Source: an uncultured Streptomyces sp. (GTDB lineage: Bacteria > Actinomycetota > Actinomycetes > Streptomycetales > Streptomycetaceae). From it: DNA of 6,059 nucleotides. Shown here piece after piece: positions 1-5,363 of the stretch. How positions within the stretch are numbered: the first letter of the stretch is position 1; each line of letters starts with the position of its first letter. Both the position numbers and the translations under genes were made by a program. The DNA is taken from contig CAMLJW010000328.1 of assembly GCA_946480485.1 (NCBI GenBank), forward strand, positions 1-6,059, given 5' to 3'. The notes below the pieces were generated by a model. That model searched no databases. It was not told the DNA's origin and was given only the letters and a program-made list of their open reading frames with translations.

Positions 1-42
1 CCAAGCCTCTGCCCTTGACGTGCCAGAGGGCGGGGGGCGGGC

Positions 43-336
43 ATGGCAACAGACCGCGCTGAACTCACCAGCTACGAGTACCGCAAGGTACGCGCCCGCA
101 TCCTCGCCGAGTCCGACGTGTGCATCGTCTGCGGCCACGGAGCCGCAGACGCCGTCGACCACATCCACCCGCGCAGCAAGGGCGGCGCCAAGCTCGACCC
201 CGACAACCTCGCCCCGATCCACGGCGTGACCGGCTGCCCCGTCTGCCTGCGCAAGTGCAACAACGAGAAGAGCAACCGGCCACTGGCCGAAGTCACCCAG
301 CTGGTCACCTCAGTCGACTGGTTCGCCGGACCGTAG
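43..336 (+). CDS. Compact HNH endonuclease
   Basis: A 97-aa protein with a clear HNH nuclease core. The first zinc-ligand pair is C27-x-x-C30. The metal-binding DHIHPRSKGG segment has D39 and H40, the motif asparagine is N55 in NLAPIH, and the end of the fold is C72-N73 followed by EKSNR. Between H60 and C72 the usual short spacer is replaced by a longer one carrying an extra CxxC (C65, C68). HNH enzymes nick or cut DNA through a single metal ion held by a beta-beta-alpha fold. Near terminases they often help cos cleavage, but this one lies about 1.5 kb upstream of the small terminase and could also be a free-standing homing-type nuclease. The ATG at 43 follows a purine-rich GAGGGCGGGGGG stretch. 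The stop at 334-336 overlaps the ribosome binding site of the next gene, so the two are probably co-transcribed. The nuclease fold is well supported; the role is inferred. Confidence 0.87.
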   Translation: MATDRAELTSYEYRKVRARILAESDVCIVCGHGAADAVDHIHPRSKGGAKLDPDNLAPIHGVTGCPVCLRKCNNEKSNRPLAEVTQLVTSVDWFAGP

Positions 337-345
337 GAGGACGCC

Positions 346-756
346 ATGCCCAGCACCACCGAGTCGATCGTGCACGCCGAGCCGCCGGACGGCAGCGGCC
401 TCACCCGGTGCTGCGGGCGCACGCCGTTCGAGCTGCCGCGTACCGACCGGATGACGGACGGCATCACGAGCGTCACGTGCTCGGCTGTCGGCCCATGGCT
501 CGTCGACCACGAGGTGCACGTCTTCGCCCAGACCGAGTCCCGGCGTGGCGCGCTCACCGACGAGGGTGAGCGATGGATGGACCGTCAGTCGACCGGCAAG
601 GTCATGGTCGTCTGCACCTGCGGCTACAACAGCGGGCTCATCGACCACGCTGAGCTGCAGGACACTGTCGCCTCGTTGGCCGACAAGCACACCGACCCTC
701 GCGAGCGGCTGATGCGATCTGATGCGCTGGCTGATATGCGCAGGTCAGAGAAGTGA
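346..756 (+). CDS. Unknown 136-aa protein with CC and CxCG cysteine motifs
   Basis: I recognise no named family. The protein has two parts. The first (about residues 15-50) contains RCCGRTPFELPRTDR and a lone C45, a phrase I associate with small hypothetical proteins of Streptomyces phages and mobile elements. The second (about residues 85-120) contains CTCGYNSG (C90, C92), followed by a short helical stretch and H115. C22/C23, C45, C90 and C92 could bind a metal, but the spacing fits no standard zinc finger. The C-terminus is rich in charged residues (RERLMRSDALADMRRSEK). No signal peptide or membrane segment is visible. The ATG at 346 has GGAGG at 336-340 with ideal spacing, and the stop of the upstream HNH gene lies in that site, so translation is likely coupled. 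It is the last gene before the structured gap. That it is a real gene is likely; its function is unknown. Confidence 0.75.
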   Translation: MPSTTESIVHAEPPDGSGLTRCCGRTPFELPRTDRMTDGITSVTCSAVGPWLVDHEVHVFAQTESRRGALTDEGERWMDRQSTGKVMVVCTCGYNSGLIDHAELQDTVASLADKHTDPRERLMRSDALADMRRSEK

Positions 757-830
757 TCCGAGTCCGATCGAGCCCGAGCCGTCCGGGATTTTTTGAAATC
801 GGACATATCGCAACCCCGCGCCCAGCTTTT

Positions 831-836
831 TAGATT
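831..836 (+). promoter_or_regulatory. Possible -10 promoter element
   Basis: TAGATT fits the actinobacterial -10 consensus TANNNT and lies in the A/T-rich part of the gap, upstream of the packaging genes. No good -35 (TTGAC-like) is seen 16-19 bases upstream, so this is a weak call. If real, transcripts would begin near 843 and carry the hairpins at 884-904 and 907-940 in their leader. Confidence 0.2.
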
Positions 837-862
837 TTGTGCGAGAGGAAAAACCTCCCGCG

Positions 863-878
863 ATGATCATGAATTCAT
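863..878. repeat. Two overlapping palindromes
   Basis: ATGATCAT (863-870) and ATGAATTCAT (869-878) are both perfect palindromes and share two bases. In such G/C-rich DNA, A/T-rich palindromes stand out. They could be an operator for a dimeric DNA-binding protein or part of a packaging site. No matching regulator is in the window. Confidence 0.5.
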
Positions 879-883
879 AGTCG

Positions 884-904
884 CCCGCGTCTGATCCACG
901 CGGG
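884..904. repeat. 7-bp inverted repeat
   Basis: CCCGCGT (884-890) and ACGCGGG (898-904) pair around the 7-base spacer CTGATCC. The element ends two bases before the stronger hairpin at 907-940, giving two stems in tandem. It could be RNA structure in a leader, or DNA symmetry at a protein-binding or packaging site. Confidence 0.5.
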
Positions 905-906
905 AA

Positions 907-940
907 GGAAGCCCCGGTGTCTCCAGGCGCCGGGGCTTCC
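907..940 (+). terminator. Strong 15-bp hairpin: terminator or leader element
   Basis: Eleven Watson-Crick pairs (GGAAGCCCCGG with CCGGGGCTTCC) are extended by TGTC / GGCG, two of whose pairs are G-U wobbles. This gives a 15-bp stem closed by the tetraloop TCCA (922-925). No T run follows, which is common for actinobacterial terminators. The stem ends only about 9 bases before the ribosome binding site of the second HNH gene. It could end transcription of the upstream genes or act on translation downstream, since its loop side can also pair with that ribosome binding site. Confidence 0.6.
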
Positions 941-946
941 GCATGC

Positions 947-954
947 CTGGAGGA
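947..954 (+). promoter_or_regulatory. Ribosome binding site deciding the second HNH start
   Basis: CTGGAGGA has its GGAGG core at 949-953, four bases before the GTG at 958. The in-frame ATG at 943 lies upstream of this site, directly after the hairpin and with no binding site of its own. This favours the GTG. Confidence 0.75.
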
Positions 955-957
955 CTC

Positions 958-1524
958 GTGCCCCGTAAAGACCTGCCCTGCGCTCACTGCGGAACCCTGA
1001 TGTGGCGTTCCCGCTCCTCGCTACCCGAAGGGGAGGCGATGTGCCGACCGTGCCGAAGCGCGTTCGGCAAGTACGCGCCCCGCCCGTGTGTCACCTGCGG
1101 TTTGGTGTTCAAGCCTGGCAGCAATCCGGATCAGCGCGCGTGCTCGAACGCCTGCCGTGTGAGGTCGGAGACAACCGACTCATGCGACGACTGCGGCACC
1201 GTGACCGATCGGGGCCGCAACCAGGCTGGCCGCTTCTGCGCCGACTGCTCGAAGCGTCGCGAGCGCGAGCGCGACGCCCGCAAGGATCACGGCTGGACGA
1301 AGTCGGCGCTCCTTCCGAGCGTGCGCTCGCTTGCCTCCCGCGATGGCTACCGCTGCCACGTTTGCGGTGAGGACGTGGACATGCAGCTGCCGTACAACGA
1401 TCGGATGGCCCCGACGCGAGATCACATAGTTCCTCGGCGCGCAGGCGGCGGACATGACCCGTCGAACCTGAAGCTGGCCCACCGGAGCTGTAACTCCCGT
1501 CGCGGCGCCCCGTTGCCTGTCTGA
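958..1524 (+). CDS. HNH endonuclease with N-terminal zinc ribbons, terminase-associated
   Basis: A 188-aa protein in two parts. Residues 1-100 hold CxxC or CxxxC pairs: C8/C11 with C29/C32, C44/C47 with C62/C66, and C76/C79 with C94/C97. This suggests three small zinc-binding units. A highly basic linker (RRERERDARK, about 100-109) leads to the HNH domain: C133/C136, then DHIVPRRAGGGHDPSNLKLAHRSCN in pieces with D155-H156, N170, H175 and C178-N179. The nuclease zinc ligands are likely C133, C136, H175 and C178. The gene sits 12 bases upstream of the small terminase gene. In HK97-like cos phages an HNH protein beside the terminase is known to be needed for specific cos cutting, and that is the best guess here. 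The zinc units probably bind DNA or the terminase. GTG 958 is preferred over ATG 943 because only the GTG has a ribosome binding site. Confidence 0.9.
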   Translation: MPRKDLPCAHCGTLMWRSRSSLPEGEAMCRPCRSAFGKYAPRPCVTCGLVFKPGSNPDQRACSNACRVRSETTDSCDDCGTVTDRGRNQAGRFCADCSKRRERERDARKDHGWTKSALLPSVRSLASRDGYRCHVCGEDVDMQLPYNDRMAPTRDHIVPRRAGGGHDPSNLKLAHRSCNSRRGAPLPV

Positions 1525-1536
1525 ACGGAGGACGCC

Positions 1537-1782
1537 ATGGGCCCAGTTGAGCAGGCAGTGCGGGAGGACATAGAGGCCATCGGTGGCCTGGTTGGTGTGG
1601 AGCCGACGCTGGCTGAGATGGCGTACACCCTGGCCCGCGACATCGACCAGGGCGGCGGCGAGGAGGGCAGGCTGCTGCCCGCGCTGAACAAGGAGCTACG
1701 CGCCACGCTCAAGCAGCTGCTCGACGGCCGCCCGGCAGAGGATGAAGATGACGACCTCGCCGACCTGGCAGAGCCCGCCTGA
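1537..1782 (+). CDS. Small terminase subunit-like protein
   Basis: An 81-aa, probably all-helical protein: helix about 2-16, then VGVEPTLAEMAYTLARDID (22-40), a glycine-rich turn GGGEEG, and a second helix LLPALNKELRATLKQLLDG. It ends in a strongly acidic tail (EDEDDDLADLAEP). The pattern of two helices with LARDID...ELRATL resembles the short proteins annotated as small terminase subunit in actinophages, and its place directly before the large subunit supports this. The small subunit normally recognises the packaging site and regulates the large subunit's ATPase. This one is much shorter than classical small subunits (about 140-180 aa), and I see no clear helix-turn-helix, so DNA recognition may be shared with the HNH protein. 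GGAGG at 1527-1531 precedes the ATG. Its last 35 bases overlap the large terminase gene in another frame. Identification is by context and pattern and is less certain than for its neighbours. Confidence 0.7.
   Translation: MGPVEQAVREDIEAIGGLVGVEPTLAEMAYTLARDIDQGGGEEGRLLPALNKELRATLKQLLDGRPAEDEDDDLADLAEPA
1737..1741 (+). promoter_or_regulatory. Ribosome binding site for the large terminase, inside the small subunit gene
   Basis: AGAGG directly abuts the ATG at 1742 and is six bases from the in-frame ATG at 1748. The spacing favours 1748. Being inside the upstream coding sequence, it implies coupled translation of the two terminase subunits. Confidence 0.6.
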
Positions 1783-3286
1783 GTTCGCCGACCAGTGTCT
1801 GGACCTGTACAGGCTGACGTGTCCACCGTGGTGGGGCACACCCCGCCGACCGGAGTTCCCGACGCTGGGCGGCAAGGCCGCGAAGGTGATGCAACGCCTC
1901 GGTTTCGACCCCATGCCGTGGCAGCGGTACGTGCTGGACGTGGCCCTGGAGATCGACCCGACCACGGGCGTGTTCGCTCACCGCGAGGTGGGCCTCAGCG
2001 TGCCGCGGCAGCAGGGGAAGACGCAGCAGATCCTCGCGGTGATGGTGCATCGGATCATGGCGTGGGAGCGGCAGAACGTCACCTACGGGGCACAGAACCG
2101 GACGATGGCGAAGAAGCGGTGGGAGGACGAATTCCTCACCACGCTCGACGCATCCTCGCTGCATGGCAGATACCGGCCGCGGAAGACGACAGGCAACGAG
2201 GCGATCATCTGGGGCAGCACGCGCAGCCTGCTCGGGATCACGTCGAACACGGACAAGGCCGGGCACGGTCCGCCGTTGGACCTGGGTGTTATCGATGAGG
2301 CTTTCGCCCATGAGGATGACCGGCTGGAGCAGGCGTTCAGCCCGGCGATGCTGACGAAGAAGATGGCTCAGCTGTGGTGGGCGTCGGCTGGTGGCACCAC
2401 GAAGTCGGTGTGGCTGAACAAGAAGCGCGAGGCTGGGCGTGCTCTGGTCGAGCAGTTGTGGGAGACCGGCGCCCGTCCGTCCGTTGCCTACTTCGAGTGG
2501 TTCGCCCCCGAGGACATGCCGCGCGACGATCCGGCGACCTGGTACGCGACGCTGCCCGCGCTCGGCATCACGGTCACCGAGGCGGTCATCCGTGGCGAGT
2601 TGGAGAAGATGGACCCGGCCGAGTTCGATCGGGCGTATCTGAACCGTACTCGGAAGCCGACACCGCCGACTGACCCGAACGTCCCGAAGGGGAAGTGGCC
2701 GGGCCTGGTCGACGTGAAGAGCCGGCCGACCCGGGATGTGGCGTTCGCGATCGATGTGTCGCAGGACCGGGCGCACGCGTCTATCGCGGCCGCGTCGTTG
2801 CGGCCGGACGGCAAGGTCCACGTGGAGGTCGTGGCGCGCAGGTCCGGTACGGATTGGGTGGTGCCCGCCATGGTCAAGCTGCACAAGCTGTGGAACCCCG
2901 TGGTCGTGGCGATCGCCTCGGTGGGGACGCCGGCCGGTTCGCTCATTGACGAGCTGGTGGCCGCGGGCATCGACGTGCCCAAGGACAAGGAGCATCCGAT
3001 GCGGGGCGACTTGGCCGTGATGCGGACGGGAGACATTGTCGAGGCGTGCGGGCAGATGGCCGACGCGATGAATCAGGGCACGGCTCGGCACATCGACCAA
3101 GTCCCGTTGACCGCCGCGGTGAACGGTGCCAGGACCCGGAGGAACGGCGACGCGTGGACGCTGGACCGCACCAGCTCACTGACCGAGATCAGTCCGTTCT
3201 GCGCGGCGACGTTCGCCCGCTGGGCGTTGCTGATCCGGGGACCGGCTGTCCTGGACGACTATGACCCGCTGAATTCGGTGTTGTGA
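1748..3286 (+). CDS. terL: Large terminase subunit (packaging ATPase and nuclease)
   Basis: A 512-aa protein of the Terminase_1 type. It forms the motor that pumps DNA through the portal and cuts the concatemer. The ATPase domain (about 50-240) has MPWQRYVLD before the Walker A motif VPRQQGKT (residues 85-92, K91), the Walker B LGVIDEAF (D183, E184 as catalytic acid), and a coupling motif ASAGGTTKS (about 212-220). The nuclease domain starts at VAFAIDVSQD (D336 as first metal ligand). Later come ARHID (about 446-450), TRRNGDAWTLDR and TEISPFCAATFARW near the C-terminus, all as in this family. The usual second acidic position, often VVVD before the PAGSL segment, reads VVVAIASVGTPAGSL here, so its ligand may be shifted or absent. 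Length is normal. The start at 1748 is chosen over 1742 by spacing to AGAGG. It overlaps the small subunit gene, and its stop overlaps the portal's ribosome binding site. Confidence 0.96.
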   Translation: MTTSPTWQSPPEFADQCLDLYRLTCPPWWGTPRRPEFPTLGGKAAKVMQRLGFDPMPWQRYVLDVALEIDPTTGVFAHREVGLSVPRQQGKTQQILAVMVHRIMAWERQNVTYGAQNRTMAKKRWEDEFLTTLDASSLHGRYRPRKTTGNEAIIWGSTRSLLGITSNTDKAGHGPPLDLGVIDEAFAHEDDRLEQAFSPAMLTKKMAQLWWASAGGTTKSVWLNKKREAGRALVEQLWETGARPSVAYFEWFAPEDMPRDDPATWYATLPALGITVTEAVIRGELEKMDPAEFDRAYLNRTRKPTPPTDPNVPKGKWPGLVDVKSRPTRDVAFAIDVSQDRAHASIAAASLRPDGKVHVEVVARRSGTDWVVPAMVKLHKLWNPVVVAIASVGTPAGSLIDELVAAGIDVPKDKEHPMRGDLAVMRTGDIVEACGQMADAMNQGTARHIDQVPLTAAVNGARTRRNGDAWTLDRTSSLTEISPFCAATFARWALLIRGPAVLDDYDPLNSVL

Positions 3287-3292
3287 GGGGGG
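3286..3292 (+). promoter_or_regulatory. Ribosome binding site of the portal gene
   Basis: AGGGGGG begins at the last base of the terminase stop codon. Two adjacent GTG codons follow, at 3297 (four bases away) and 3300 (seven bases away). Either could be the start, and they differ by one residue. Confidence 0.55.
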
Positions 3293-3296
3293 ATCT

Positions 3297-4565
3297 GTGG
3301 TGAGCCCGACTCTTGGCCCCGATGGGGTGTGGTACCCGGGCGGGGCGCCGCCGTCTGTAGGCGGGTGGCGGCGGGCCGGGCGTGTGCTGGCGGCGGGGTT
3401 CCGGCGGCTGGGTGCGGTGTCGAAGCGGGCGATCACTTCGCTGCCGTGGATTGCTGGCGGTCCCCGGCCGGGGTCGGTGTCGTCGTCGCAGGCGATCCGG
3501 CTTATCCCGCTGTTCGCGTGTGTGCGGATCCTCGCCGACTCGATTGCCTCGCTGCCGGTGCAGACGTACCGGAGGAACGGCGCCTCTCGGGAGATACTGA
3601 CGTTCGTTCCGTCGCTGCTGTTCGCGCCGGCCGCGCGCGACAACCTGTTCGAGTGGCTCCACAAGGCGGTCGTCAGTCTGGCTCTGCGGGGCAACGCCTA
3701 CGGGCTGGTCACGCAGCGGGACGACTTCGGGTTCCCCACGATGATCGAGTGGCTGAACCCGGACGAGGTGTGGGTCGATGAGCTGCGGCCGACGCTGCCC
3801 GTCTACTACTGGCAGGGTCACGAAGTACCGCGCGAGCAGATCGTCCACATTCCGTGGGTGGTCCTGCCCGGCTGTGTGGTGGGCCTGTCGCCGGTGCAGG
3901 CGTTCGCGCGCACGATCGGCATCGGCCTGTCGGCCACGGAGTACGGGCTGTCGTGGTTCGACAACGGCGGCACCCCTCCGGCGACGATGAAGAACAGTGC
4001 CAAGGCGATCAACCCGGATGAGGCCGAGGAGATCAGCGACCGCCTGGCGGCGCGGGTGCGGGCCCGCAAGCCTCTGGTCTACGGCTCGGACTGGGACTTC
4101 ACCGCACTGCAGGTGAACCCGGAGGAGTCGCAGTTCATCGAGACGATGCGGCTCAACGCGTCGCAGATCGCAGCGATCTACGGGGTGCCGCCGGAAATGG
4201 TCGGTGGAGACTCCGGCGGGTCGATGACCTACGCGAACGTCGAGCAGAACGCGATCAACTTCGTCGGGTTCACGCTGCGGCCGTGGCTGTCGCGCCTGGA
4301 GGCCAAGCTGTCCGCGCTCATGCCGGGCAAGGAGTTCGTTCGCTTCAACGTCGACGCGATGATCCGCGTCGATCTGATGACCCGCTACCAGGCCCACCAG
4401 ATCTCACTGAACGACGGATGGCGCAACCGTGACGAGATCCGCGCCCTCGAGGACCTACCGCCGCTCCCGGACGGGCAGGGGCAGGTCTACCTCCCCGTGT
4501 CGATGCTCGGCGGCCCCACCAACGATCCGGCCGCCGTGCCGGACAACCCCAACCCCATTCAGTGA
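3297..4565 (+). CDS. HK97-type portal protein
   Basis: A 422-aa protein at the normal size for HK97-family portals. The portal is a dodecameric ring at one vertex of the prohead through which DNA enters, and it later joins the tail. Family landmarks are visible in order. The N-terminal arm is variable, followed by SSSQAIRLIPLFACVRILADSIASLPVQ in part (about 62-89, the ACVRILADSIA...P segment) and LALRGNAYGLV (about 128-138). Next come IEWLNPDEVWV, a VPREQIVHIP segment, GLSPVQAFARTI, and a clip/stem region. Then MRLNASQIAAIYGVPPEMVGG, the SMTYANVEQ motif and NRDEIRALEDLPPL (about 376-390) follow. The tail is proline-rich and probably flexible. It lies 10 bases after the large terminase and its stop overlaps the next reading frame's signals, so it belongs to the packaging operon. 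GTG 3297 or GTG 3300 may be the true start. Confidence 0.96.
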   Translation: MVSPTLGPDGVWYPGGAPPSVGGWRRAGRVLAAGFRRLGAVSKRAITSLPWIAGGPRPGSVSSSQAIRLIPLFACVRILADSIASLPVQTYRRNGASREILTFVPSLLFAPAARDNLFEWLHKAVVSLALRGNAYGLVTQRDDFGFPTMIEWLNPDEVWVDELRPTLPVYYWQGHEVPREQIVHIPWVVLPGCVVGLSPVQAFARTIGIGLSATEYGLSWFDNGGTPPATMKNSAKAINPDEAEEISDRLAARVRARKPLVYGSDWDFTALQVNPEESQFIETMRLNASQIAAIYGVPPEMVGGDSGGSMTYANVEQNAINFVGFTLRPWLSRLEAKLSALMPGKEFVRFNVDAMIRVDLMTRYQAHQISLNDGWRNRDEIRALEDLPPLPDGQGQVYLPVSMLGGPTNDPAAVPDNPNPIQ

Positions 4566-4570
4566 GGAGG
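4564..4570 (+). promoter_or_regulatory. Ribosome binding site deciding the protease start
   Basis: GAGGAGG overlaps the portal stop codon and lies six bases before GTG 4577. The earlier in-frame GTG at 4562 overlaps this site and cannot use it, so 4577 is the better start. Confidence 0.75.
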
Positions 4571-4576
4571 CCGACC

Positions 4577-5239
4577 GTGGCCGACCTGGAGAGGCGCTAC
4601 ACGCCGGTGCCCGTCGAGCTGCGGGCAGCCAAGGAGCAGCAGCGCACTATCAACGGATACGCGGCAGTGTTCAACCGCGAGTCGTCCAACCTCGGCGGGT
4701 TCGTCGAGGTAGTCGACTCCCGCGCGTTCAACAAGTCCCGCGGGGACGGCTGGCCCGACGTCATCGCCCGCTACAACCACGACGACAACATGCTGCTGGG
4801 CACGGTGGCCGGCGGTACGCTGCGCCTCCTCGTCGACGACACGGGCCTGATGTACGACGTGGACCCGCCGCAGGCCCGCGCGGACATTCTGGAGCTCGTC
4901 TCGCGCGGCGACGTCCGTAAGAGCTCGTTCGCGTTCCGCACCATCACCGACGACTGGGGTATGACCGACCAGGGATTCCCGAAGCGGACCCTCGTCGCCG
5001 CGCAGCTGGTCGACGTGGCCCCGGTCAACATCCCCGCCTACCCGGACTCCTCGGCCGGTCTGCGGTCGCTGGCCGCGCATGTGGGCGCCGACTACGAGGA
5101 GGTGCGGTCGCTGGCCGCGCAGGACGAACTGCGCAAGTTCTTCGTCCGCACGGACGGCCCGGGTCCGGCCAAGCCGCAGACCCTCGGCGCGGCCGCCCGT
5201 ATGGCGCTGCTCGCCCGCCGGGAAACCCCGCACATCTGA
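4577..5239 (+). CDS. HK97-type prohead protease
   Basis: A 220-aa serine protease of the phage prohead type (peptidase U35 / HK97 gp4-like). It is packed inside the prohead, cuts the delta domain off the capsid protein, then destroys itself. The N-terminal INGYAAVFNRES and DSRAFNKS segments are typical. The catalytic histidine is probably H68 in ARYNHDDNMLLG, and the serine probably S117 in GDVRKSSFAF. A conserved strand with VDVAPVNIPAYPDSSAGLRS (143-164 region) closes the core. The tail (about 165-220) contains RSLAA twice, at 163-167 and 177-181, encoded by an exact 19-base repeat, and then DELRKF (183-188), which recurs in the capsid protein. Its size is usual. It directly follows the portal. 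After its stop there is a 131-base non-coding leader before the capsid gene, including a terminator-like hairpin. Confidence 0.95.
   Translation: MADLERRYTPVPVELRAAKEQQRTINGYAAVFNRESSNLGGFVEVVDSRAFNKSRGDGWPDVIARYNHDDNMLLGTVAGGTLRLLVDDTGLMYDVDPPQARADILELVSRGDVRKSSFAFRTITDDWGMTDQGFPKRTLVAAQLVDVAPVNIPAYPDSSAGLRSLAAHVGADYEEVRSLAAQDELRKFFVRTDGPGPAKPQTLGAAARMALLARRETPHI
5061..5121 (+). repeat. 19-base direct repeat inside the protease gene
   Basis: TGCGGTCGCTGGCCGCGCA occurs exactly at 5061-5079 and 5103-5121, a period of 42 bases (14 codons), so it is in frame. It encodes RSLAA twice in the protease tail. Exact identity at wobble positions suggests a recent local duplication or gene conversion rather than protein-level selection alone. 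Confidence 0.85.
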
Positions 5240-5251
5240 TCGTCCCCTTGG

Positions 5252-5269
5252 GGCAGGCCGACAGCCACC
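5252..5269 (+). repeat. 18-base direct repeat, copy 1
   Basis: GGCAGGCCGACAGCCACC is identical to the sequence at 5314-5331. The two copies lie 62 bases apart, start to start, on either side of the hairpin at 5282-5300. Confidence 0.9.
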
Positions 5270-5281
5270 CCCGTACTCCCT

Positions 5282-5303
5282 GGCCCGCCTGGTGCGGGCC
5301 TTT
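5282..5303 (+). terminator. Terminator-like hairpin between protease and capsid
   Basis: GGCCCGC (5282-5288) and GCGGGCC (5294-5300) form a perfect 7-bp stem around the loop CTGGT, followed by TTT. This is the usual look of an actinobacterial intrinsic terminator. In the middle of a late operon it would reduce read-through into the capsid gene, unless antitermination acts or capsid has its own promoter. It could instead protect the end of a processed capsid mRNA. Confidence 0.6.
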
Positions 5304-5313
5304 CGCATGTCGA

Positions 5314-5331
5314 GGCAGGCCGACAGCCACC
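5314..5331 (+). repeat. 18-base direct repeat, copy 2
   Basis: This is the exact second copy of the 5252-5269 repeat. Its last three bases also belong to the inverted-repeat arm at 5329-5337 that can pair with the capsid start region. Confidence 0.9.
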
Positions 5332-5363
5332 TCGGACCCCACACCCGTTAGAACAGTGAGGAG

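Larger units (their letters stand above)
757..957. other. Non-coding structured gap with an A/T-rich centre
   Basis: No convincing gene lies between the 136-aa protein and the second HNH gene. From about 787 to 880 the sequence is clearly richer in A/T than the genes on either side, with a TTTTTT run, TTTTTAGATTTTGT and GAATTCAT. Inverted repeats occur at 781-804 (GTCC, GG bulge, GATTT, loop TTTG, AAATC, GGAC), 841-861 (GCG-A-GAGG / CCTC-C-GCG... with one A-C mismatch around an AAAAA loop), 884-904 and 907-940. The gap separates two sets of closely spaced genes, so it probably holds transcription signals, a packaging site, or both. Confidence 0.75.

Noticed and set aside
1..18. Possible tail of an upstream gene ending at TGA 16-18
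   Set aside because: Only five codons are visible, which is too few to support a call.
943..957. ATG 943 as start of the second HNH gene
   Set aside because: It precedes the GGAGG ribosome binding site at 949-953 and directly follows a strong hairpin. GTG 958 is correctly spaced.
336..1539. Identical 13-base GGAGGACGCCATG at 336-348 and 1527-1539
   Set aside because: It is a ribosome binding site plus start codon in both places. A strong consensus makes such a match unremarkable.
1709..3100. Long minus-strand open frame opposite the large terminase
   Set aside because: It is rich in Arg, His and Pro with no recognisable domain, and lies opposite a gene with clear Walker motifs. It is a by-product of high GC content.
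3189..4397. Long minus-strand open frame opposite the portal
   Set aside because: Low-complexity Arg/Pro-rich translation with no domain, opposite an unmistakable HK97 portal.
4562..4576. GTG 4562 as start of the protease
   Set aside because: It overlaps the portal stop and lies on the ribosome binding site itself. GTG 4577 is correctly spaced.
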